Shown here in pieces: positions 7,340-14,227 of a stretch of DNA of 15,830 bases. The position numbers were made by a program, and so were the translations under genes. Every line of letters begins with the position of its first letter. Positions within the stretch are counted from its first letter, which is position 1. Source of the stretch: Actinomycetes bacterium (GTDB taxonomy: Bacteria; Actinomycetota; Acidimicrobiia; Acidimicrobiales; RAAP-2). The DNA lies in contig JAJXXB010000187.1 in the NCBI GenBank assembly GCA_021781315.1, forward strand, positions 1-15,830, read 5' to 3'. The notes below the pieces were generated by a model that was not told the DNA's origin, made no database searches, and was given only the letters and a program-made list of their open reading frames with translations.

Positions 7340-8874
7340 AAGGCGACGGGCAAGCGGGCCTCGATGACGTAGGGCCCGGGCGTCGCGTAGGAGTACTCGA
7401 GCGCGTCGCACAGTTCGTGGGCGGTCGTCACCGTCGTTGCCGCCACGCCCAGCGAGCGCGCCAGTCCCGCGAGGTCCAGACGAGGTTCTCCGAGGTCGAA
7501 GAGTCGTTCGCTCGGCGCGTCGGCGCCGACCGCGCCGACGCGGCGTCGCTCGAGGTCGAGGATCGCGTAGCGACCGTTGGCCAGTCCCACGACCGTCACG
7601 TCGAGGCGCTCGCGCGCCATCGTCCACAGGGCTTGGGGGGTGTAGAGCATCGAGCCGTCGCTCTCGAGCGCGAGGACTCGCGACCCGCTGGCCACCGCCG
7701 CGCCGACGGCCACGGGTAGTCCGAAGCCGATGGAGCCGCCGGTCAGGGTCATCCAGCGGTGCCGCGGCGCGAAGCGGCACGCGCCAAAGAGGTGTACGCC
7801 ACTGGTGTTGGACTCGTCGGCGACTATGACGCCCTCGGGTAGCGTCGCGGCGACCGCCTCGGCGAAGCTGTGCGCGGTGAGTTCTCCGTGGGGACGAGCG
7901 GGCCGCTCGCCGACGGCCACGTCGAGAGGGGGCGCCGCGGTCGCCTCGGCGAGGGCCGCGAGCGGGGCGGCGACGTCGGCCCCGGGGCCGGCGAGTTCGA
8001 TGACGACGCAGTCCTCTCGGGTCAAGCGGCTCGCCACGTTGGGGTAGGCGAAGAATCCGACCGGCGCGGACGCGCCGACGCACACCAGGGTCTCGACTTC
8101 GGCGAGCTGGTGCAGGGCGAACTCGCTCAAGTAGATGATCCGTTCGGGATCGACCACGTCGGCGCCGCGTTCGACGATGGCGGGGAAGGTCTCCATCATC
8201 AGACGCGCGCCGCTCGCCGCCGCGACCCGACCCGCGAGTTCCAGCGCGGCCGCGTCCAGGCGCCCCCCGAGGAGGATCGCGCTGCGCGGCCCGAGCGCGG
8301 CGACGGCGCGCGCCAGCGCGTCGGCGTCCACCTCCGGGACCGTGGCGGGTGAGGCGAGCGCCACGGGGCCTGGCTTGACGTCGCTCCAGGAGGCGTCGGC
8401 CGCGAGCACGAGGGTGGCGACACGTCCGGGCGGACCGAGGGACGCGCTGATGGCGGCCGCGGCGTCGCTCGCCACGTCCCCGGCGCGCTCGCTGCGCGTG
8501 AACCAGCCCTCGAGGGCCGAGGCCAGCGCGGCGATGTTGCTCTGGAGCGGCGCGTCGAGGCGCGCGTGGTAGGTGGCGTGGTCGCCCACGATGTTCACCA
8601 CGGGCGAGTGGGCGCGGCGCGCGTTGTGCAGGTTGGCCCAGCCGTTGGCCAGTCCCGGCCCGAGGTGCAGCAACGTCGCGGCCGGCCGTCCGGTGACGCG
8701 CGCGTAGCCGTCGGCCGCCCCGGTGGCCACGCCCTCGAAGAGGCACAGCACCGCGCGCACGTCGGCGTTGTCGAGTCCGGCGACGAAGTGCATCTCCGAC
8801 GTGCCCGGGTTGGCGAAGCAGACGGTCACGCCGTTGGCCGCGAGCGTCGCGAGCAGCGCGTCGGCGCCGTTCAC
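7336..8874 (-). CDS. ThDP-dependent enzyme, IlvX-like putative acetolactate synthase/2-oxoacid decarboxylase
   Basis: A 512-aa ThDP enzyme with the three-domain PYR / central / PP order. The PYR domain has FANPGTSEMHFV and the activating glutamate Glu47 (LFEGVATGAADGYAR), then LLHLGPGLANG and VVNIVGDHATYH. The PP domain has ESDGSMLYTPQALW (Asp406) with Asn433, the diphosphate/Mg motif, in which the usual GDG is SDG. The GPGLANG, NIVGDHATYH and YTPQALW signatures fit the IlvX-type 'acetolactate synthase large subunit' subgroup, whose true reaction is poorly defined; benzoylformate-decarboxylase-like activity is an alternative. No ACT-type small subunit is nearby, which argues against a standard valine/isoleucine AHAS. 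The reading frame stays open far upstream, but GTG 8874 is the real start: it begins at the conserved N-terminus and makes a GTGA overlap with the stop of the upstream oxidoreductase gene. Confidence 0.88.
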   Translation of the reverse strand: MNGADALLATLAANGVTVCFANPGTSEMHFVAGLDNADVRAVLCLFEGVATGAADGYARVTGRPAATLLHLGPGLANGWANLHNARRAHSPVVNIVGDHATYHARLDAPLQSNIAALASALEGWFTRSERAGDVASDAAAAISASLGPPGRVATLVLAADASWSDVKPGPVALASPATVPEVDADALARAVAALGPRSAILLGGRLDAAALELAGRVAAASGARLMMETFPAIVERGADVVDPERIIYLSEFALHQLAEVETLVCVGASAPVGFFAYPNVASRLTREDCVVIELAGPGADVAAPLAALAEATAAPPLDVAVGERPARPHGELTAHSFAEAVAATLPEGVIVADESNTSGVHLFGACRFAPRHRWMTLTGGSIGFGLPVAVGAAVASGSRVLALESDGSMLYTPQALWTMARERLDVTVVGLANGRYAILDLERRRVGAVGADAPSERLFDLGEPRLDLAGLARSLGVAATTVTTAHELCDALEYSYATPGPYVIEARLPVAF

Positions 8875-10265
8875 GGCAGGTCTCTCTCGTCGAGGTGACG
8901 GTAGGGGTTGAGGAGGTGGTGCGGATCGAAGGCGTCCTTCACGCGTCGCTGGAGCGCGAGCAGGGCCGGGTCGGTGAGGGCGCGGTAGTGGCCGGCCTTG
9001 TCGCGGCCCAGGCCGTGCTCGCCGGAGATCTGGCCGCCGAGGTCGAGCCCGAGCGCGAAGAGGTCGCGCACCAGCTGGTGGCGCGCGTCGTCGTCGGCCA
9101 GGTAGACCGAGAGATGCACGTTGCCGTCGCCCACGTGGCCGCAGCCGGGAATGAAGGCGCCGTACCTCTCGGCGAGGACCGCGACCTCGCCGAGGAGCGT
9201 GGTCACCTTCGAGCGCGGCACGACCACGTCGATGATCTCGTGGGCGCCGGCCGCCTTGGAGACCCAGAAGACGCGCTCTCGCGCCTCGATCAAGCGCGCG
9301 GCGGCGCCTTCGGCGAGCACGTAGACCTCGAGGGCGCCGGCCTCGTCGAGTTGGGCCGCGAGGTCGGCCACGTCGCGTTCGAGCTGCTCGGCGGTGCGCG
9401 TCTCGAGAACGACCACGAGGTAGGCGGCGCAGGCGGCGGCGACCTCGGCACTCACCCCGAGGTCGAGACCCGTCGCGCCGGTGATCGCCCCCATGGTGAT
9501 GAGATCGATGTATTCGAGCATCGAGGGTTGCAGTCCGCCAGCCACGATGCGCGGCACCACCGCGGTGACGGCGTCGAGGTCGGCGAAGGGGACGAGCAGC
9601 GTCGCGCCGTGGGCGAGGCGCGGCGAGAGCGCCAGGGTCACCTCGGTGACGAGCGCCAGGGTGCCCTCGCTGCCGATGATCAGCTGGGTCAGGTCGTAGC
9701 CCGAGGAGTTCTTCACGACGGGTGCGCCCGTGCGCAGGATCGTTCCGTCGGCGAGGACGACCTCGAGTCCCAGGACGTGGCGGCGCGTCACGCCGTGGCG
9801 CACGGCGCGCATGCCACCGGCGTTGGTGTTGACGTTGCCGCCCAGGGACCCCGAGAGCTCCCCCGGATGAACCGGATAGCGCAGCCCGCTCTCGGCGAGG
9901 GCCTCGTTGAGTTCGCGCAGCGTGATGCCCGGTTGCACCACGGCGACGTGATCGTCGAGGTCGAGCGAAACGACGCGGTTCATCTGGTCGAAGCAGACCA
10001 CTAGGCCCCCAGTGACGGGCGTCGCCCCGCCTGAGAGGCCGGTACCCGAGCCGCGCGCGGTGATCGCCAGGGCGTGTCGCGTGGCGAACGCGCACAGGGC
10101 CGCGACCTGCGCGGTGGTGGTGGGACGCACGACCGCGAAGGGATCGCTCACCACCGGATGGAGCGACTCGTCGTGCAGGTCGTCGGGACGGTGGGCGGGG
10201 GAGAAGGTGACGTGGGACTCGTCGACGATCTCGAGCAGCTCAGCGCGAAGCGTCGTGGCGTCCAT
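8871..10265 (-). CDS. FAD-linked 2-hydroxyacid oxidase/dehydrogenase (GlcD / D-lactate dehydrogenase family)
   Basis: A 464-aa flavoprotein of the PCMH/VAO fold, the usual length for GlcD-like enzymes. The FAD-binding part has VVRPTTTAQVAALC (45-58), ARGSGTGLSGGATPV (70-84), HPGELSGSLGGNVNTNAGG (133-151) and NSSGYDLTQLIIGSEGTLA (186-204). The C-terminal cap domain has GHVGDGNVHLSVY and SGEHGLGRDKAGHY, the usual substrate/metal-binding motifs, and ends near LLNPYRHL. The family oxidises D-2-hydroxyacids (lactate, glycolate, 2-hydroxyglutarate and similar) to 2-oxoacids. The natural substrate cannot be read from the sequence. No GlcE/GlcF partner is adjacent, so it may be a single-subunit enzyme. 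ATG 10265 is fixed by an in-frame TAG five codons upstream. The start overlaps the helicase gene by 26 nt and the stop overlaps the ThDP enzyme start (GTGA). Confidence 0.93.
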   Translation of the reverse strand: MDATTLRAELLEIVDESHVTFSPAHRPDDLHDESLHPVVSDPFAVVRPTTTAQVAALCAFATRHALAITARGSGTGLSGGATPVTGGLVVCFDQMNRVVSLDLDDHVAVVQPGITLRELNEALAESGLRYPVHPGELSGSLGGNVNTNAGGMRAVRHGVTRRHVLGLEVVLADGTILRTGAPVVKNSSGYDLTQLIIGSEGTLALVTEVTLALSPRLAHGATLLVPFADLDAVTAVVPRIVAGGLQPSMLEYIDLITMGAITGATGLDLGVSAEVAAACAAYLVVVLETRTAEQLERDVADLAAQLDEAGALEVYVLAEGAAARLIEARERVFWVSKAAGAHEIIDVVVPRSKVTTLLGEVAVLAERYGAFIPGCGHVGDGNVHLSVYLADDDARHQLVRDLFALGLDLGGQISGEHGLGRDKAGHYRALTDPALLALQRRVKDAFDPHHLLNPYRHLDERDLP

Positions 10266-11847
10266 CGTCAGGCCACGCTAGTGCGGGCGACGCCTCGAGC
10301 TCGGCGCGGATCGCCGCCAGGCGCGCGCGTCGCGCGTCGCCCTCGAGGGGCGCGTTGCGGCGGGCGATCCTCTCGATCGCCGCTTCGACCGGCGCGAGGA
10401 ACCGCGAGGGACTTCGGTCGGGGTAGCGAGGGTCGTTGCGGCCCCGGTTCCAGGTGATGAGCAGGGTCTCCTCGGTGCGCGTGAGCGCCACGTAGGCCAG
10501 GCGGCGCTCTTCGGCGAGGTCGCTCGCGCTCGTCGCGTTGTAGTGGGGCAGCTGTCCCTCGGCCCAGCCGATCGTCGCCACGTGGCGGAACTCGAGACCC
10601 TTGGCGCGGTGAATCGTCGAGAGGGTCACGGCGTCGGCGTGGTCGTCGTCGAGGCGGCGGTCCCCTCCGGCGAGGTCCGAGGCCGGGGCGTGCTCGAGGC
10701 CGCTGCGCTTGTGGGGGATCGCCGCCGCGTCGAGCTGGGCGGCCACGACGTCGAGCTGGGCGTTGGTGCGCGCGAGCACCGCCATCGTGCGCCAGGGGCT
10801 CTGGGCCCGGTGCGTCGCCGCCAGCCAGGCCGCCACGTGGCGGGCCTCGTCCTCGTCGGAGTCGTAGCGGCGCACCATCGGGATCTCGCCGTCGTCCTTG
10901 GCCGGCTCGATGCCCGCGGCGCCGTCCTCTAGGAGCGTGTTGGCGACCTCGACGATGTGCGCCGTCGAGCGGTGGTTGCGCGTCAGGTCGAGCACCAGTG
11001 TGTCGGGCCAGGTGCGCAGGATCTCCTCGATCAGCCGGGGCGCCGCGCCGTTGAAGCCGTAGATCGACTGATTCGGGTCGCCGACGCAGAACAGGTCGGG
11101 GTCCTCGCCGGCCATCTCGCGTAGCAGCGCGAACTGCAGGGGGTTCATGTCCTGGGTCTCGTCCACCGAGAGCGCGCGGGTGCGGTGGCGAAACGAGGCG
11201 CGCACCGCCGGCTCGTCGCGCAGCAGGGTGATCGCCTCACCAAGCAAGAGGTCGAAGTCGAGCACGCCGCGACTGCGACACAGCCCGACGTAACGATCCA
11301 GGGCCTCGGCGAAGTGCGCGAGGGGCAGCGGCGGGTCCCGATGAAGGCGGCGCGCGTTCTTCGCGTAGGCGGTGCCGTTGTAGCCCTGGCCGAGAGCCCA
11401 GCCGATCTCCTGCTCCAGGCGGGGCACCTGCCACTCCTCGACCGACTCGCCGGCCTCGCGCAACTGCACGGCTAGAGCGCTCACCAGGCGACGCCGCTGC
11501 GGCTCGATGACGAGGGGCCGCAGGTGCTGGTCCTCGCGGTACTGGTTCACGATCGTCATGGCGGCGCGGTGGAACGTCCCGGCGCGCACGTCGCGCACGC
11601 CGGCGCGCGCCAGTCGCCGACGCAACTCGTCTCCGGCCTTGCGCGTGAAGGTCATCACGAGCACCTGGTCCGCGTCGAGCTCGCCCGAGGCGATGCGCCG
11701 CAGGAGTCGCAGGGTGAGCACGTGGGTCTTGCCCGAGCCCGCGCTCGCGCGCACCAGCAGTCGCCGTGCGGGGGACATGACCGCCTCGCGCTGCTCGGGG
11801 GTGAGACCGTCGAGCAGGTCGGTCGAAAAGGTCGCCTCGCCAGCCAT
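10240..11847 (-). CDS. UvrD/Rep-family SF1 DNA helicase, short form without an evident 2B subdomain
   Basis: A 535-aa superfamily 1A helicase, an ATP-driven 3'-5' DNA translocase by family. All core motifs are intact: Q motif (LTPEQREAV, Gln19), Walker A ASAGSGKT (Lys40), Ia VMTFTRKAGDEL (64-75), II DETQD (229-233), III VGDPNQSIYGF (255-265), IV LTRNHRST (288-295), V TLSTIHRAKGLEF (408-420) and VI ERRLAYVALTR (447-457). It is far shorter than UvrD/PcrA (about 720-770 aa). The missing length lies between RTNAQ (360-364) and motif V. Only about 43 residues are there, against roughly 200 in E. coli UvrD, so the regulatory 2B subdomain is effectively absent. There is no C-terminal HRDC or zinc-type extension; residues 475-535 are Arg/Ala-rich and of no known role. 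The ATG is preceded by AGGGGG at a 3-nt spacing. It is first in a minus-strand run with the flavoprotein and ThDP enzyme, though no functional link is obvious. Confidence 0.92.
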   Translation of the reverse strand: MAGEATFSTDLLDGLTPEQREAVMSPARRLLVRASAGSGKTHVLTLRLLRRIASGELDADQVLVMTFTRKAGDELRRRLARAGVRDVRAGTFHRAAMTIVNQYREDQHLRPLVIEPQRRRLVSALAVQLREAGESVEEWQVPRLEQEIGWALGQGYNGTAYAKNARRLHRDPPLPLAHFAEALDRYVGLCRSRGVLDFDLLLGEAITLLRDEPAVRASFRHRTRALSVDETQDMNPLQFALLREMAGEDPDLFCVGDPNQSIYGFNGAAPRLIEEILRTWPDTLVLDLTRNHRSTAHIVEVANTLLEDGAAGIEPAKDDGEIPMVRRYDSDEDEARHVAAWLAATHRAQSPWRTMAVLARTNAQLDVVAAQLDAAAIPHKRSGLEHAPASDLAGGDRRLDDDHADAVTLSTIHRAKGLEFRHVATIGWAEGQLPHYNATSASDLAEERRLAYVALTRTEETLLITWNRGRNDPRYPDRSPSRFLAPVEAAIERIARRNAPLEGDARRARLAAIRAELEASPALAWPDDGRHDASR

Positions 11848-11857
11848 GGTCCCCCTG

Positions 11858-11863
11858 ACGCTA
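11858..11863 (-). promoter_or_regulatory. putative -10 element for the short UvrD-like helicase
   Basis: TAGCGT on the minus strand ends 10 nt before ATG 11847, so the mRNA would have a leader of only about 3-4 nt. A purine-rich AGGGGG sits between the two and would serve as a ribosome site only if transcription began further upstream. No clear -35 is visible. The call rests on hexamer resemblance and position alone. Confidence 0.3.
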
Positions 11864-11894
11864 CCGGCCGCCCGTGACGTCGTCGGCGCGTCGG

Positions 11895-11900
11895 TAACCT
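11895..11900 (+). promoter_or_regulatory. -10 element of putative leaderless promoter for the 11907 hydrolase operon
   Basis: TAACCT is followed by six bases (GATGGG) and GTG 11907, the same TANNNT-N6-GTG spacing seen before kgd and the 1356 hydrolase. A weak -35-like GTGACG (11874-11879) lies 15 bp upstream, the same spacer length as at kgd. Transcription would start on the start codon and could serve the hydrolase, MurF-like and ddl genes. Confidence 0.5.
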
Positions 11901-11906
11901 GATGGG

Positions 11907-12650
11907 GTGCTGAAAGCCCTCGGAGACGGAACTCTCTTCGGTGAGTCCTTCGGCGAGGGCCCCGTTCGCGTCATCTGGCTCCACGGCTGGGCCCGTCGCG
12001 GCCAGGATTTCACGGCCGCGGCCCGCCTGCTCGCCGAGCGGGGGATCGCCTCACTGGCCATCGACCTGCCGGGCTTTGGCGCCTCGCTCGCGCCGGCGCA
12101 CGCCGGCGGCGCGCGCTACTACGCCGACCTGGTGGCCCCGGCCATACTCGGAGCGGGCGACGGACTCGTGCTGGTTGGTCACTCCCTGGGCGGGCGCGTC
12201 GCCGTGGTGCTCGCCGCCCGCCAGCCCGAGCGCTACCGCGAGGTGATTCTCGTCGGCGCGCCGCTGCTTCGCGGAGCCCCCGGGAAGTCCCCCTGGCGCT
12301 ACCGGTTGGTGCGCGCGCTCGCCCGCCGACGCCTCCTCTCGCCCGCGCGCCTCGAGGCTGCTCGCCAGCGCTACGGTTCGGCCGACTACCGCAACGCGAG
12401 CGGGGTGGTGCGCGACGTCCTGGTCACGATGGTGTCCGAGAGCTACGAGGACGAGCTCGCGCGTCTCGCGGTGCCGGTGCACCTCGTGTGGGGCGCGAAC
12501 GACACCGAGGTACGCGTGGACGTCGCGCGACGCGCCCTCTCCCTGATCGCGGCGCCTACGCGCCTGACGGTGCTCGAGGGTGTGGGCCACCTGGTGCCCA
12601 CGGAATCTCCCGACGCGCTGGCGCGCGCCGTCCTTGAGGCTCTGGCGTGA
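11907..12650 (+). CDS. alpha/beta hydrolase
   Basis: A 247-aa alpha/beta hydrolase with a full catalytic set: WLHGWARRGQDF (24-35, oxyanion hole), DLPGFGAS (53-60), nucleophile GHSLGG (Ser93), WGANDTEV (Asp199) and GVGHLVP (His228). The Arg-rich stretch at 130-150 lies in the cap region. It has no signal peptide and is probably cytosolic. BioH/MhpC-like carboxylesterases are the closest pattern, but substrate assignment is not possible. GTG 11907 fits the leaderless promoter; the TGA overlaps the GTG of the MurF-like gene (GTGA), so they are translationally coupled. The link to cell-wall genes suggests, but does not prove, a role in envelope metabolism. Confidence 0.88.
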   Translation: MLKALGDGTLFGESFGEGPVRVIWLHGWARRGQDFTAAARLLAERGIASLAIDLPGFGASLAPAHAGGARYYADLVAPAILGAGDGLVLVGHSLGGRVAVVLAARQPERYREVILVGAPLLRGAPGKSPWRYRLVRALARRRLLSPARLEAARQRYGSADYRNASGVVRDVLVTMVSESYEDELARLAVPVHLVWGANDTEVRVDVARRALSLIAAPTRLTVLEGVGHLVPTESPDALARAVLEALA

Positions 12651-14203
12651 TCCTCGCGGTCCTCGGTTCGATCGGTCTGGCGAGCGCCTTCGTGGCCCAG
12701 ATGGCGCGGTGGCTGCGCGTCCTGCAACGCGAGCACTACGACCCGCACGCGATGATCCGCTTCCTCGGTCGGTGGTCATCGCCGCCGGTGGGACCCGCGA
12801 GTGCGCCGGCGCGCGTGCGAGACCGCCGACCGGTGACGCTCAGTCACGTCCTGGTGGTTATCTTCCTGGTGGCGCTGATCCTCCGCAGCGACGCCCTGGT
12901 GGTCGTGACCACGATCGCCTACGGCCTTCTCGCGCCCACGGGCCTGGGACTGCGCGGACGCACCGGCGCGCTGCGCTTCACGCGACGGCTCACCACCATC
13001 GCCGTGCTCGTGGCCGTCGTGGGCCTCGCCGTGGCGATCCTCGGCGCGTTCGCGCCGCGACCCTGGCTGCTCGCGGCCGCCGTGGTGTGGGCCGTGCCGA
13101 TGCTGATCAGCGCGGCGACGCGCGCGCTCACACCCTACGAGCGCCGCCGGGCGCGCGCCTTCGTCGAGTCCGCGCAGCGTCGACTCGCCGCGGTGGGCCC
13201 CCGCGTGGTGGGCATCACCGGCTCCTACGGCAAGACCTCGACCAAGAACCACCTGGCCGACCTGCTGGCCGGCACCGGCGTGGTGGCCTCGCCCGCCAGC
13301 TTCAACAACCAGGCCGGGCTGTCGCGGGCGATCAACGAGAACCTGGCCGAGGGCACGCGGGTCTTCGTCGCCGAAATGGGCACCTACGGCCCCGGCGAGA
13401 TTCGTGACCTGTGCGCCTGGTGCCCACCGGAGATCGCTGTCATCACGGCCATCGGCCCCGTGCATCTTGAGCGCATGGGCAGCCTCGACGTGATCGAGGC
13501 CGCGAAATTTGAGATCACCGAGCGCGCGTCGACGGTCGTCGTCAACGTCGACGACACGCGCCTCGCCGGCTGGACCGGGCGGCTGCGCGACGCCGGCACG
13601 AAGGTGGTGCGGGCGAGCGCGCGCGTCGGTGACGCCGACGTCGTGGTCACCTCCGGGCCTCGCTGGCGCGTCATCATCGGTGGCGAGGAGATCGGCGACC
13701 TCGAGGCCCGCGCCGGACTGCAGGCGACCAACGTCGCCTGCGCCCTCGCGGCCGCCCTTGAACTGGGCCTGGCTCGCGGCGAGGTGATCGAGCGCCTGGC
13801 CGGCCTCTCGGGTGTGGCCCACCGCGCCCAGGTCGCACTCGCCCCCTCGGGGGTGACCGTGATCGACGACACCTTCAACGCCAACCCGGCGAGCGCCGAC
13901 GCCTCGCTCGCCCTGCTCTTTGGCCTCGACGTGCCCGGTCGACGGGTCGTCGTCACCCCGGGTCTGATCGAGCTGGGCAACCTCCAACCCGGGGCCAACA
14001 TCTCCTTGGCGCAGAAGGTGCTGGTGCGTGGCGGCGAGCTCGTCGTGGTGGGGCGCACCAACGCGCTCGAGCTCGTGCGCGGCGCGGAGAATCGCGCGCG
14101 CCGCGTGGATCGACGCGAACAGGCGGTCGCCTGGGTGCGCGAGTCGCTGGTCGCCGGCGACGCCGTGTTGTATCTCAACGATCTGCCCGACCACTACCCT
14201 TGA
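12647..14203 (+). CDS. membrane-anchored MurF-like Mur ligase
   Basis: A 518-aa protein with an unusual N-terminus. Residues 1-20, about 66-95, 115-134 and 138-157 are hydrophobic, giving four or so membrane segments in place of MurF's soluble UDP-MurNAc-binding domain. From residue 186 it is a Mur ligase: P-loop GITGSYGKTSTK (Lys196), FNNQAGLSRAINENL (219-233), VAEMGTYGPGEIRDL (241-255), AVITAIGPVHLERMGSL (264-280), the Lys-bearing AAKFEI (Lys287), and DDTFNANPASADASL (407-421), all closest to MurF. MurF adds D-Ala-D-Ala to the UDP-MurNAc-tripeptide. The downstream ddl makes that dipeptide, which supports this role. Instead of the MurF GxMxELG segment it has TPGLIELG. It could alternatively ligate another amino acid or peptide at the membrane, as in PgsB/CapB-like enzymes. 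GTG 12647 overlaps the hydrolase stop (GTGA). Confidence 0.85.
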   Translation: MILAVLGSIGLASAFVAQMARWLRVLQREHYDPHAMIRFLGRWSSPPVGPASAPARVRDRRPVTLSHVLVVIFLVALILRSDALVVVTTIAYGLLAPTGLGLRGRTGALRFTRRLTTIAVLVAVVGLAVAILGAFAPRPWLLAAAVVWAVPMLISAATRALTPYERRRARAFVESAQRRLAAVGPRVVGITGSYGKTSTKNHLADLLAGTGVVASPASFNNQAGLSRAINENLAEGTRVFVAEMGTYGPGEIRDLCAWCPPEIAVITAIGPVHLERMGSLDVIEAAKFEITERASTVVVNVDDTRLAGWTGRLRDAGTKVVRASARVGDADVVVTSGPRWRVIIGGEEIGDLEARAGLQATNVACALAAALELGLARGEVIERLAGLSGVAHRAQVALAPSGVTVIDDTFNANPASADASLALLFGLDVPGRRVVVTPGLIELGNLQPGANISLAQKVLVRGGELVVVGRTNALELVRGAENRARRVDRREQAVAWVRESLVAGDAVLYLNDLPDHYP

Positions 14204-14216
14204 GTACTTGATGACG

Positions 14217-14222
14217 AGGCGG
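14217..14222 (+). promoter_or_regulatory. putative ribosome binding site of ddl
   Basis: AGGCGG, one base from the consensus AGGAGG, lies 5 nt before GTG 14228. Unlike the leaderless genes, ddl therefore looks to be translated from a leadered or polycistronic mRNA. A TACCCT hexamer at 14195-14200, inside the end of the MurF-like gene, could be an internal -10, but this is weak. Confidence 0.4.
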
Positions 14223-14227
14223 GTAGC

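Noticed and set aside
6614..8746. 710-codon minus frame over xthA and the ThDP enzyme
   Set aside because: It is an Arg-rich shadow that spans two real genes on opposite strands, with no motif.
8895..10004. 369-codon plus-strand frame opposite the flavoprotein gene
   Set aside because: The opposite strand encodes a complete GlcD-type protein; this frame has shadow composition only.
8875..10095. Upstream extension of the ThDP enzyme frame to about 919 aa
   Set aside because: The added N-terminal part is Arg-rich shadow sequence over the flavoprotein gene. The conserved ThDP N-terminus begins at GTG 8874, which makes a GTGA overlap.
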